From Deltaproteobacteria bacterium (GTDB lineage: Bacteria > SZUA-79 > Acidulodesulfobacterales > Acidulodesulfobacteraceae): 64,000 nt of DNA. Below, piece after piece: positions 53,354-61,734 of this stretch (positions are counted from its first letter, which is position 1; every line of letters begins with the position of its first letter). A program made the position numbers and the translations under genes. The DNA is taken from positions 1 to 64,000 of the forward strand of contig JAMDCP010000014.1 in assembly GCA_023489335.1 (NCBI GenBank). Reading direction: 5' to 3'. The notes under the pieces were generated by a model. That model worked only from the letters and a program-made list of their open reading frames with translations, was not told the DNA's origin and did no database searches.

Positions 53354-53382
53354 AGAAAAACGGCAGTCTTAAACTGCGCCCA
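53354..53382 (-). terminator. Possible riboswitch-controlled terminator
   Basis: Downstream of the TPP aptamer on the minus strand, GCAGT and ACTGC (53363-53377) form a short stem, followed by CCG and a run of five T. A second small hairpin, CGCC/GGCG, overlaps just before it. The arrangement after an aptamer fits transcriptional control, but the stem is short. Confidence 0.35.
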
Positions 53383-53426
53383 TGGCGGTTTATACGCTAA
53401 CAATATCTTAATCTTAACGCTTTTTT

Positions 53427-53551
53427 ACTTCCCTACGCCGGCATTATCCGTATTCAGGTTCAAAGGGTTGCGAGTTAAAGGCTTGTTTGTTATTTAATCT
53501 AACCAAACCTGCCGTAACTCGACTCTCAGCCAGATTATTAACGGCACCCCT
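53427..53551 (-). promoter_or_regulatory. TPP (thiamine pyrophosphate) riboswitch
   Basis: On the minus strand the THI-box elements appear in order: a GGGGTGCC start, GGCTGAGAGT, the ACCCTTTGAACCTG core, CGGATAATGCCGGCGTAGGGAAGT (read as GGATAATGCCGGCG and TAGGGAAG). A variable helix sits between the first and last parts. TPP binding normally switches off the downstream genes. It lies in the roughly 300-base leader of the CofH-like gene and thiSG. Apart from the aptamer and a possible terminator, the leader holds nothing recognisable. Confidence 0.95.
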
Positions 53552-53589
53552 AATTTTAACATTGTTTAAATCTACTTATATATTATAAC

Positions 53590-54348
53590 CTATTTAATAA
53601 CCCCAATCAAGAAATTCTTATGTTTGTTATTATAGACTTTTACGCATGCCACCTTTACGGTTAAAATATCATTTTTCGCCGTTAAAGGAACAAAATAGTA
53701 TTCCAAAAGGACCGATTTTTTAATATGTCCAAATGTTCCGGTTCTTTTATTTATGAAATTTTCAGCCTTATTTTCCGGCATAGTTAAAAAATTAAAATCT
53801 CCCGCATTTTTATGGACAACGGTTAGATTATGAAACAGGTAATATATGTTGCCATGTTTTGTTTTGATAAAATTAATGTTCCTGCGGGTTTTCATCCTAT
53901 TTTTTATAATCTTATCCGACATGTAATATGTTAGATAAAACCCCTGCTTTTTAAAATTATAACTGCTGATGTCGGCCCTGATATATTCTTTAAAATACTT
54001 TACCGAACTTACGAACTTCATTAACTTTTCTAATTTTTGTTTATCCTTATAAAAAAGTTTTTTCCATAAAAACGAATTATACCTGTCATGCATATATTGA
54101 GCAGGATTGACAATCTTTATGTATGTCGTAATATCGTTTTTATTTATCGGCTGGTTTGCGGCTTTTAAATATAGAGCGTAAATAATCGGATCGGAGGCGT
54201 AAACGCCATGGCAGACTCCGGTGTCTGTACCAGCAAAAGCCCTATTATCAAATGCTATACTTAAAATCGAAACATTCAAAACGGCCGTTAAGAATAAAAA
54301 AGCCGCCCAAAACACCATTTCCCTTGTTCTGCCGATTTCTCCTTTCAT
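53590..54348 (-). CDS. Exported protein of unknown function at the end of the secretion locus
   Basis: A 252-residue product with a signal peptide (VFWAAFLFLTAVLNVSILSIAF, probable cleavage after AFA near 39). The mature part is basic, with many Tyr, Lys and Asn residues and one visible Cys early (GVCHGVY). No family was recognised; the second half is probably beta-rich. A strong GGGAGG site precedes the ATG. It is the last gene of the minus-strand cluster, 116 bases from the lytic transglycosylase gene. It may be a periplasmic accessory or an exported substrate of the type IV system; this is inference. Confidence 0.6.
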   Translation of the reverse strand: MKGEIGRTREMVFWAAFLFLTAVLNVSILSIAFDNRAFAGTDTGVCHGVYASDPIIYALYLKAANQPINKNDITTYIKIVNPAQYMHDRYNSFLWKKLFYKDKQKLEKLMKFVSSVKYFKEYIRADISSYNFKKQGFYLTYYMSDKIIKNRMKTRRNINFIKTKHGNIYYLFHNLTVVHKNAGDFNFLTMPENKAENFINKRTGTFGHIKKSVLLEYYFVPLTAKNDILTVKVACVKVYNNKHKNFLIGVIK

Positions 54349-54464
54349 ACCCGCATCCTCCCTCTCATAGCATAATTTTTATTTTTTCAAAATATCATAA
54401 AGTATAAATTAATTATTTTTAGTTAATTTTAATAAAATAGTCAAACCTTGTCAAATTTTAAATA

Positions 54465-55025
54465 CTAATGCCCTAATAATTTTATATAAAAATCATAATA
54501 TTTATAAACCCTCATTATATAAATTTCCGTCTGCCTGTAAGGCGGGATAATAAATTCTCTGCGGTTTTTTGCATATATTGTTTTAACGGAGTCGGGACCT
54601 GCGTTATAGCATGCTAAAGCGGGAACAGGTCTATAACCGAACATCGTCAGGCAATAGCGCAAATATTTGGCGCCGGCAATTATGTTTATCAAAGGATTAA
54701 AGGCATTTAAATTCATGGTTTTTGCCGTATCCGGCATAATTTGCATAAGCCCGACCGCCCCCTTAGAACTTGCCGCATAAATATTGAAGCCGCTTTCCGC
54801 CCTCATCACCGCAATAAGAAAGGGAAGTGGTATGCCGTATTTATTCGATGCAAATACTATTGTTTTATCAAACAATTTATGAGAAAATTTATACTCTTTT
54901 TTAGAAAATCCAAACCCGTAGGAAACACGAGCTAAAAATATATAATTTAAAAAAATAACAAGCCAAAACAGCGCTACGAATATCGATTTTTTTTCTAAAA
55001 AAAATCTAATGTTAAAATTTTTCAT
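54465..55025 (-). CDS. Lytic transglycosylase (SLT family, VirB1-like)
   Basis: A membrane anchor or signal (FVALFWLVIFLNYIFLA) is followed by an SLT domain: GIPLPFLIAVMRAESGFN with the catalytic Glu, GAVGLMQIMPDTA, and ACYNAGPDSV. About 186 residues. Such enzymes locally open peptidoglycan for type IV secretion assembly, the role of VirB1. The start at 55025 is chosen because the longer frame to 55088 overlaps the upstream lipoprotein gene and adds no conserved residues. Confidence 0.85.
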   Translation of the reverse strand: MKNFNIRFFLEKKSIFVALFWLVIFLNYIFLARVSYGFGFSKKEYKFSHKLFDKTIVFASNKYGIPLPFLIAVMRAESGFNIYAASSKGAVGLMQIMPDTAKTMNLNAFNPLINIIAGAKYLRYCLTMFGYRPVPALACYNAGPDSVKTIYAKNRREFIIPPYRQTEIYIMRVYKYYDFYIKLLGH

Positions 55026-55044
55026 TGCGCGCTTAACCTTAAGG

Positions 55045-55737
55045 TTAAAATTTATAAACCAATTTATCGAGTTTATTATTGCCGTCATAATTTATATAAG
55101 CGGCAAGCCTTATTTTTGATAAATCCTTCTGCGCCAAAAATATCGTTTCGCCAGTGATTTTATTGAAACTGCCCAAAAGCATTTTATCTTTCAGATTTGA
55201 CTTAAAGGGCAATCCTTTGGCGCCGCTTTTTGATTTTTTAAATAATTCTATTTGGCAGTTAACCGTTTTATTCGATAAATTTATTATGGAAAAATTTATT
55301 AATTCAAAAATCCCTTCGATTCGAACAGATTTAATCATCAGCTTAAATTTTCCATTTTGACTTTTAACTATTTTACCGATGCGTATTTTGTAATTATTTA
55401 ACATTTTATGTTTTTTTAAAGATATGTTTGAATTTGAAATAAATGCGGGATAAAGCAAAGGTTTTAATTTTACGGAATGTTTATTTTGCTTTTTTTTATT
55501 TTTCCCGTTTAATATATTTTTGATTTTATTATCCGGTATATTGTTTAATTTAAAAGAATCTCTCAAAACCTCTTTTTTCAATTTGTCCGCGCCCCTATAA
55601 TCATCGTAATGCCTTAAGCCAAAACTTGGAGCATTTTGGGCGCATCCAGACAGCAGGCAAATAATTAATGTATTACTTAATAAATATATTACTAAGTATT
55701 TATATTTATAAAATTTATTTAATTTATTATATTTCAT
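55045..55737 (-). CDS. Lipoprotein of the type IV secretion locus
   Basis: A 230-residue product with a lipobox (LLSGC, Cys32). The mature part is basic; a C-terminal region has alternating hydrophobic strands (IGKIVKSQNGKFKLMIKS) compatible with an outer-membrane core component such as VirB7/TraV or an associated lipoprotein. No family could be assigned. It sits between the VirB9-like and VirB1-like genes, where the lipoprotein of the outer-membrane core complex is often encoded. Confidence 0.6.
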   Translation of the reverse strand: MKYNKLNKFYKYKYLVIYLLSNTLIICLLSGCAQNAPSFGLRHYDDYRGADKLKKEVLRDSFKLNNIPDNKIKNILNGKNKKKQNKHSVKLKPLLYPAFISNSNISLKKHKMLNNYKIRIGKIVKSQNGKFKLMIKSVRIEGIFELINFSIINLSNKTVNCQIELFKKSKSGAKGLPFKSNLKDKMLLGSFNKITGETIFLAQKDLSKIRLAAYINYDGNNKLDKLVYKF

Positions 55738-55772
55738 AATTTATAATTTTTTCACCTGCCGGTTTTTAGTTT

Positions 55773-56759
55773 TTAATTGTTTAATATATTGTCTATCCTT
55801 AACCTAACGAGTTTTCCGTTAACAAGGGTATGGATGGATAATTTGAGGTTATATCCTGCTCCAATTTTAGATTTTTTAAAAATAATCACATTTCTTACGA
55901 TTTTATAAGGCATGTACTCAGTATTATGCGGGGTATGGTTTATAATATATATCTCTTTAAAAACATTTGGATTATAACCGTTAAAAAAACTTCCGCCCTC
56001 CCCCTCGTAAAGGTATATGTTGCGTATAAAAAACGGTTTATTGTTATTATTGGTTATCTGATATTCGAGATAATAAATCGACTTTATATGGCTTATAGAA
56101 ATAACGGTTAATGTTAAGCCAAATTTTCTCGATATTTTGTTTATTTTTAATCTGTTAACTAAAAGTATTAAATTCATAACCTCTTTCCTTTCTTTTATTA
56201 GCTTAATCTGTTTTTCATTTAATATCGCAAACTTAGATTTATATTTTTGCAGTAAAGCCGTTTTTAATTTATCTATTTTGCTTTCGATATAATTAGAGGC
56301 AAAAACATTTTTTAATGTATTTGCAAGGTTAAGATTGTATGTGACGAGCCTTGAGCTTTTTATTCTTAGAAGTATATTTATAAGGCCGTATTTGGTAAAT
56401 ATCTCGAGATTGCTTGTCGTGCCGGTGTCATATGTTATGGGTTTAATAAATATCCGCCTTCCCACGACCTGCTCCGAAAATGCCCCCGTATTGCCCATAG
56501 CGACATCCAGCGGAATTGTCGGAAGCGTAACGACGCTGACATATCCTAGGGCGGTGTTAAGTTTATATATAACCCCAGATTTTATGTCTAATTTATGGAT
56601 TAGAAACCTGTTTTTAAAGCTATATTTTTTAATATTCGAATAACTTGCGGCGTTCGCAATGCCGCCGCAATGGGTACAATAATTTAAAATAAACAATGAA
56701 AACGCTAATGCCGTTAAAAATAAACCGATAATTTTACATTTACCCCTATTTTTAAACAT
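55773..56759 (-). CDS. VirB9/TrbG-like outer-membrane core protein
   Basis: A signal peptide (LFLTALAFSLFILNY) precedes a domain with the VirB9/CagX style: LNTALGYVSVVTLPTIPLDVAMGN, then VGRRIFIKPITYDTGTTSNL and an LVTYNL strand. The C-terminal half, beta-rich with FFIRNIYLYEG and YNLKLSIHTLVNGKLVRL, resembles the channel-forming part. Length 328 residues. VirB9 binds VirB7 and VirB10 in the core complex. AAGGGG lies upstream of the ATG. Confidence 0.78.
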   Translation of the reverse strand: MFKNRGKCKIIGLFLTALAFSLFILNYCTHCGGIANAASYSNIKKYSFKNRFLIHKLDIKSGVIYKLNTALGYVSVVTLPTIPLDVAMGNTGAFSEQVVGRRIFIKPITYDTGTTSNLEIFTKYGLINILLRIKSSRLVTYNLNLANTLKNVFASNYIESKIDKLKTALLQKYKSKFAILNEKQIKLIKERKEVMNLILLVNRLKINKISRKFGLTLTVISISHIKSIYYLEYQITNNNNKPFFIRNIYLYEGEGGSFFNGYNPNVFKEIYIINHTPHNTEYMPYKIVRNVIIFKKSKIGAGYNLKLSIHTLVNGKLVRLRIDNILNN

Positions 56760-56800
56760 GTTTTACCCCTTTTCTACTATTTTTTTTTTCCATTAATAGC

Positions 56801-57139
56801 CTAAACCCCATTCCCATTTTCTCCATTCTCACCATTTTCTCTATATTTTTCTAATTTATTATGCATTTTAAGCTTTGAACCTGTCAGCCTTATCTCAAAA
56901 ATTCGGACATATAAACTGTGCGCCCCTGCGAAAAACATAAAAAGATTTGCGGCGTAAAGAATTACGACTACAGGATACCTTTTAAAAGAGTAGCCGATAA
57001 ACAGGTAAAAAGAATTAACGGTATATTTAAAATCATAATTGGTAAAATAAAAAAGAACAAATAATCCGCTAAAAACAAGGAAAATTAATTCAAAAATATC
57101 GAACTCATAACCATATCCAAATCCATTCGTATTTTTCAT
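56801..57139 (-). CDS. Small two-span membrane protein
   Basis: A 112-residue protein with two hydrophobic segments (LIFLVFSGLFVLFYF and VVILYAANLFMFFAGA) and a charged C-terminus whose last residues are an Asn-Gly-Glu repeat encoded by a short tandem DNA repeat. It overlaps the virD4-like gene by 4 bases (ATGA) and so is translationally coupled to it. No family was recognised; a coupling-protein partner or small inner-membrane component is a guess. Confidence 0.55.
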   Translation of the reverse strand: MKNTNGFGYGYEFDIFELIFLVFSGLFVLFYFTNYDFKYTVNSFYLFIGYSFKRYPVVVILYAANLFMFFAGAHSLYVRIFEIRLTGSKLKMHNKLEKYRENGENGENGNGV

Positions 57140-58914
57140 TGTTCGAAATAGCTTTTTAATTTTGGTTTATAAATCGGGTGAAGATAGACAATGCCCGGTC
57201 CTTTTATCCCATTGCCCGAATATATCCTGTAAATAGCCTGATTTAATTTTAAATCGGCAAAATCATTCGTATCGAAAGAAGGCATTTTTTCATATGTCCT
57301 GGTTGTGCCCTGCGAAATAGTGTTGTCTTCAGATAGGAGTCCGCCGACATACGGGTTGAACCTGGCTCCGTCGTCCTGCTCCGTTATATTTTCCGTTATT
57401 TTTAACTTATATTCCTTGTCGCATATCTTCGAAGCCTTTTCCCTCGAATAGTCGTCGCTTAATGAAAGCCATATGGAAGACCTTATGTTGCCGATCAATG
57501 AGTTAATCTTTTCTTCAGACCCTAATTTTAACTTTAAAGAACTGTAACCCTGCGTAAGAACTATGTTTATTGCCTTTGATTGCCTGCATCGTGCAAAAAA
57601 TTCCGCGTCAGATTCAATATCTCCAGATGTTACATAATTTTGATATTCGTCGCATATAAAGACCACAGGTCTTTTAAGATTAACGGCGCTGTCCACTGCC
57701 GCGTTATAAACCCTGTTTAAAACCGTCCTGAAATAGTCAAGTTTAAGCATAATGCCGATTGCCTTGCCCGTTAAACCATATTTGGATTCAGGCATTCTTA
57801 AGATGACTATTTTCCCGTTATTTATCACATCTTGAAAGCCGGGAAAATTTAGTTTTTCTTCGGGCGAGCAAAATGTTTCCTTGTACAGGGGTTTTATAAA
57901 ATCGGAACAAACCCTCATGGATTCGCTTTTTATTATCGCCTTTGTCCTTTCGTCGAGCCCGAAAAAATCGCCGCCGGTAAAATATGCCGCAGCAAGCCTT
58001 ATTTCATCCGCGCATCCTTCTTTTTCGTTTATCAAATTGCCGGCATATTCGAGCATATTTTTTAATTTTATTTCATCCGCAATAATCTCATATATATCGC
58101 TCAATGTTACATAGCCAAAGCACGACCTTATTAAACCGATAGAGTTTGCGAGCAGGTTGATAGATTTATCCTTCCAGTAGCTATCCTGCCTTCCATCGTT
58201 CGAATTCATATTCTCTATAACGGAATACAGCCTTTCGGCAATAACTTTAGCGTCTAAATGCGGATAATGTATCGGATTAAAATAATAACCAGAGCCGGGC
58301 TCGATTATAACAATATCCCTTTGCCTGCCGTTTCTTTCGAGAATTCTTACCGCCTCCTTCCAAAAGTCGCCTTTTACATCGAGTATAAGCCCCCCGATCT
58401 TTTCAGTCTCCACCCTTTTTTTACAATTTACCAATTGGTCAAAAAATGGATATGCGCAAGCGGTTGTTTTGCCCGTTCCCGTTGCTCCAAAAATAATTAG
58501 CCCGGTATAAAGGCCGTTTTTATCCATAATAAGCCATTCAGGCTTCTCCTTTCTGCTCCCGTCCCTATTATGAACTTCCCCGATCACAAGTTGAAAATCA
58601 TCATATTCCGGCCATGAGGGTTCATATTTCCTTGAAAATTTTTTAACATTTTTGTTTTTATTCTCCGGCTTGAAATATAAATACTTGTTATAAAGCATAT
58701 TCGAAAATGTATAAGCCGAAATAAACCATGTTGCGAGCGGCGTTAAAATAAAAAAGAACCGGACATATTTAAAATAATCAAAGTAATAAGCTATACTTTT
58801 GTCCGAAAAAAAATTTGAAATTATAAAGGTATAAAACAGCTCAAACCCGCATATTAAAATGGATATGCCAAATTTTACAATTAATCCGTTATTGTTTTTA
58901 TTCAGTTTATTCAA
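57136..58914 (-). CDS. VirD4/TraD-like type IV coupling ATPase
   Basis: Two N-terminal membrane segments (about 15-32 and 52-70) are followed by a cytoplasmic motor with Walker A GATGTGKT (143-150) and Walker B in RPVVFICDEYQNY. The C-terminal part has the TraD/TraG-type AR-x-[QR] motif (FARCRQSKAINIVLTQGYSSL). Length 592 residues is typical. It recruits substrates to the secretion channel. It overlaps the RavA-like gene upstream by 8 bases and uses a TTG start. No relaxase was found in the window, so whether DNA or protein is moved is open. Confidence 0.92.
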   Translation of the reverse strand: MNKLNKNNNGLIVKFGISILICGFELFYTFIISNFFSDKSIAYYFDYFKYVRFFFILTPLATWFISAYTFSNMLYNKYLYFKPENKNKNVKKFSRKYEPSWPEYDDFQLVIGEVHNRDGSRKEKPEWLIMDKNGLYTGLIIFGATGTGKTTACAYPFFDQLVNCKKRVETEKIGGLILDVKGDFWKEAVRILERNGRQRDIVIIEPGSGYYFNPIHYPHLDAKVIAERLYSVIENMNSNDGRQDSYWKDKSINLLANSIGLIRSCFGYVTLSDIYEIIADEIKLKNMLEYAGNLINEKEGCADEIRLAAAYFTGGDFFGLDERTKAIIKSESMRVCSDFIKPLYKETFCSPEEKLNFPGFQDVINNGKIVILRMPESKYGLTGKAIGIMLKLDYFRTVLNRVYNAAVDSAVNLKRPVVFICDEYQNYVTSGDIESDAEFFARCRQSKAINIVLTQGYSSLKLKLGSEEKINSLIGNIRSSIWLSLSDDYSREKASKICDKEYKLKITENITEQDDGARFNPYVGGLLSEDNTISQGTTRTYEKMPSFDTNDFADLKLNQAIYRIYSGNGIKGPGIVYLHPIYKPKLKSYFEQ

Positions 58915-59806
58915 ATTGTTGCGCCGTGAGCCTTTTAATAATATTTTTTACCGCCCTGATATCCGAATAATATGTCCACAAAGAAGATTCCAGAATCTTA
59001 ATGTCTTCGGTTTTAACAAAATCTCTCCCGTTTAAAAAGGCATTAACCTTTATTATTCTAATTACCTCCTTCCACCGCCTATCGGAGACGATAACCTGTT
59101 TGTTTTTCAGCTCTTCCCTTATTTCATATAAGACATTAAAAATATCGTCCGAAAAATAGACGCCGCCTGCGGCAATGGTTAAAAGATTTATATCCACAAG
59201 GTTTAATCCAATATTTTGGAAATCATAATCGTCTTGTATTTCTAATAATTTCTTAAAATTACCCTTTTCATTTATCGGCAATATTTCCTTGCGAAATAAA
59301 AACCTGTCATAGAGCGGCAAAAGATTTTCATTTGATGATTTATCGGGCTTTTCGTTCGAGGTTGCAAAAAGGCTTATTAAAGGGATTTTATGCGGTTCGG
59401 GCGCATATATTACCCTTTCGTTCATAATAGCAAGAAGCGAGTTTAGCGTGTGGTGCGGTCCCTTAAAAAATTCATCTATCAAAGCTATGTCACAATTGTC
59501 GATACCTATTTTATTTTTAGTATTTTTAGATAATAGGTCGTTTATATCCGTTGCCGGCGTCATCTGAAAATCGAACAGCTTAAGGCCGTGTATGTGTTTT
59601 GCCAGCGCTTTTAATATAGCGGTTTTGGCAAGCCCCGGCTCTCCTATTAATATCGAATGTTTTTTTGATAGAATAGCCAATATAATAATATCTACCGCCT
59701 CCTTCCTTTCTAAAAATTGCGAGTTAAGGCAGGTTTTAATTCCGCCTATCTTTTCCATAATTAGTTCTATTTTTCCATTGTTATTGTATGCTCTACTCTG
59801 TATCAA
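58907..59806 (-). CDS. RavA/MoxR-type AAA+ ATPase in the type IV secretion locus
   Basis: A compact 299-residue AAA+ protein. Walker A is GEPGLAKT (55-62) and Walker B is ALIDEFFKG (108-116), followed by the family motif LNSLLAIMNERVIYAPEPHK and the sensor segment FATSNEKPDKSS. The form PLYDRFLFR and the wording near Walker B place it in the RavA branch of MoxR ATPases, which normally work with a VWA-domain partner; none is encoded here. It starts at TTG (59806) with GGAGG upstream and overlaps the coupling ATPase gene. Confidence 0.9.
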   Translation of the reverse strand: MIQSRAYNNNGKIELIMEKIGGIKTCLNSQFLERKEAVDIIILAILSKKHSILIGEPGLAKTAILKALAKHIHGLKLFDFQMTPATDINDLLSKNTKNKIGIDNCDIALIDEFFKGPHHTLNSLLAIMNERVIYAPEPHKIPLISLFATSNEKPDKSSNENLLPLYDRFLFRKEILPINEKGNFKKLLEIQDDYDFQNIGLNLVDINLLTIAAGGVYFSDDIFNVLYEIREELKNKQVIVSDRRWKEVIRIIKVNAFLNGRDFVKTEDIKILESSLWTYYSDIRAVKNIIKRLTAQQFE

Positions 59807-59828
59807 TTGCGCCTCCGCCCCGCATTTC

Positions 59829-61034
59829 TTATTTTATTTTTATATATGCCGGTTTAAGAAACATTATCTTTATCGGCGTATCTTTGGGCAAGGTTATGCT
59901 GATGTTTTGATTTGAATCTGCATAATTATTTATCCCGTTTTGAGCTTGATTAAGCTCATTTTGAGCCACATTCTCCCTTATTTGGTTTTGAAAAGTATAA
60001 GGATTTGAGGAATTTATTCCGGAACCCCCTCCGACAAAAATAGACGCCGCCCCGATAACGCCCTGAGCTATGGATGTAAGAATATTTCCGGCGTAATGAT
60101 AATGCACATCTCCCTTGATTCCTCCCGAACCGTCCGGCATCATTGCAATGGCATCTATGCTAACCTCTTCCCCGCTTCTTTTTATAATTTTATCGAACGA
60201 AATATTTAGCCTGTTCAATGAATGTTTAACGCTTACTATTCCAAAAAATTTATCCCCCTTTTTCAATCCTGCTTTCCCACGATAATAGTAGCTATTGGAC
60301 AATATTGCTATAATAGGAACCCCTGTATTATAAGAAAATATCTTATATTTTGTGTAGGCGCTTACAACTGTTCCCTGCGGAATAACGATGCCTTTATCGC
60401 GGTTATTATTATTTTGTTTTGGCGGCGCAGGGTTATAATCCTCAGTTTTAACGGGACGGCCGCCTTCCCTTATTCCTCTCTCCCTGTCTAAAATACCTTT
60501 GCCGTAGCTTGCCTCAACAAAAACAACCATCTTTTTGTTTATTTGAGGCATAGCGCTAAGCGTATTTTGTTCCGCGTTATTTTGCCCATAAATGCCGTTA
60601 TTCTTTGAATTTTTATTTAATTTAATATTCTGGTTTAGCTTTTTCATCTCTTTATTGAATTTAGCGTTAAACTTAGCCGGCTTTCTTGGCATATCCGCCT
60701 TACCCCCTTTTTTATCCGCATAATTAAAAACGGAAGGAGAAAATCTTTTTTGGTATTTTAGCGTTTTATCTTTATAAGGATTAAGAACCGATTTTTTATC
60801 TTTGCTTATATCTTTAGGCGATTTATGAAAAAATAAAAATTTTAATACCAAAATTATAGCTATTAAAAAAACTATGACAACCAGCGGAAGTTTAAAAAAT
60901 TTTAAAAAGTCTTTATCGAAAAATTTATTCTTTTCCGCAATGCCCGCATTGTAAACATCGGGCGCCCCGGGTTCGGTTTGATCCAAATCCTCTTCCCTTA
61001 CAATATGGGGATTGTCCTTATTTATTTTATCCAT
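59829..61034 (-). CDS. VirB10/TrbI-like protein
   Basis: VirB10 spans the envelope and links inner-membrane energy to the outer-membrane pore. A short cytoplasmic head, one membrane helix (about 49-67), a Lys/Asn-rich periplasmic stretch with few hydrophobics (about 75-215), and a C-terminal TrbI domain: VIPQGTVVSAYTKYKIFSYNTGVPIIAIL and KKGDKFFGIVSVKHSLNRLNI, then SIDAIAMMPDGSGGIKGDV. Length 401 residues. Confidence 0.93.
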   Translation of the reverse strand: MDKINKDNPHIVREEDLDQTEPGAPDVYNAGIAEKNKFFDKDFLKFFKLPLVVIVFLIAIILVLKFLFFHKSPKDISKDKKSVLNPYKDKTLKYQKRFSPSVFNYADKKGGKADMPRKPAKFNAKFNKEMKKLNQNIKLNKNSKNNGIYGQNNAEQNTLSAMPQINKKMVVFVEASYGKGILDRERGIREGGRPVKTEDYNPAPPKQNNNNRDKGIVIPQGTVVSAYTKYKIFSYNTGVPIIAILSNSYYYRGKAGLKKGDKFFGIVSVKHSLNRLNISFDKIIKRSGEEVSIDAIAMMPDGSGGIKGDVHYHYAGNILTSIAQGVIGAASIFVGGGSGINSSNPYTFQNQIRENVAQNELNQAQNGINNYADSNQNISITLPKDTPIKIMFLKPAYIKIK

Positions 61035-61040
61035 GCCTGC

Positions 61041-61718
61041 TCAGGCGCCTCCCAGTTTTAAACTGCTAAAATAAACTACTTCCAGTCCAAAAGGGTATTG
61101 CGCGCTTCTTTTTATCCTTTTAAGTATCAATTTATCTTCGTACGCCGCGTTGTTTTTAATATTCGGGGCGGTATCGGAAATAACCGTTCTAACGATATAA
61201 AGTTTTAATTCGTCATGGTTAACCGTTTGCCTTATTAATTTTATCTTTTTAAATCTAATTATAGATGTGATATTAGCTTTTTCCATTTTCTGGATAAAAT
61301 TATCTTTCACGATCATTTTAAGGGTTTTTTCTCCGTAACCGGGCGACATCCTATTTAACGCCCTCGAAAGCTCGGTTTTTATCATTAATGAATTAAAACC
61401 CGTAAACTCTCTTACAAAGCTTTTGGAAAAATATACTATTTCACCCATGCCGACCCGGTTATTAAACGGTAAATTCCTTAAAACCCTTGCATTCCCTGCG
61501 CTATTAACCCTTATAACTATCGGAACCCTGTTTATTTTATATGTGTAAAAAGATGTAAAAAGCGCACCTATTAAAATTAAAGACATTAAAAGTATTACAA
61601 CTTTAAGCGCGGCGTTTTGGGATTCCAGATCGCCCCAAATCTCGTAGAAAAGCCTGCCGTTTCTTTTTTTAATATCGTCTTTTAAATTTAAAAGATTTCC
61701 CATGTTGCCCCATTTCAA
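61041..61718 (-). CDS. VirB8/TrbF-like inner-membrane protein
   Basis: One N-terminal membrane helix (about 37-57, ALKVVILLMSLILIGALFTSF) with a periplasmic NTF2-like domain of about 165 residues. The pattern of strands and helices and the position between VirB6-like and VirB10-like genes match VirB8. Length is 225 residues from ATG 61718; ATG 61703 (MGNLLNLKDD) is an alternative. VirB8 is an assembly factor that contacts VirB6 and VirB10. Confidence 0.8.
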   Translation of the reverse strand: MKWGNMGNLLNLKDDIKKRNGRLFYEIWGDLESQNAALKVVILLMSLILIGALFTSFYTYKINRVPIVIRVNSAGNARVLRNLPFNNRVGMGEIVYFSKSFVREFTGFNSLMIKTELSRALNRMSPGYGEKTLKMIVKDNFIQKMEKANITSIIRFKKIKLIRQTVNHDELKLYIVRTVISDTAPNIKNNAAYEDKLILKRIKRSAQYPFGLEVVYFSSLKLGGA

Positions 61719-61734
61719 TAATTATTCAGACTTA

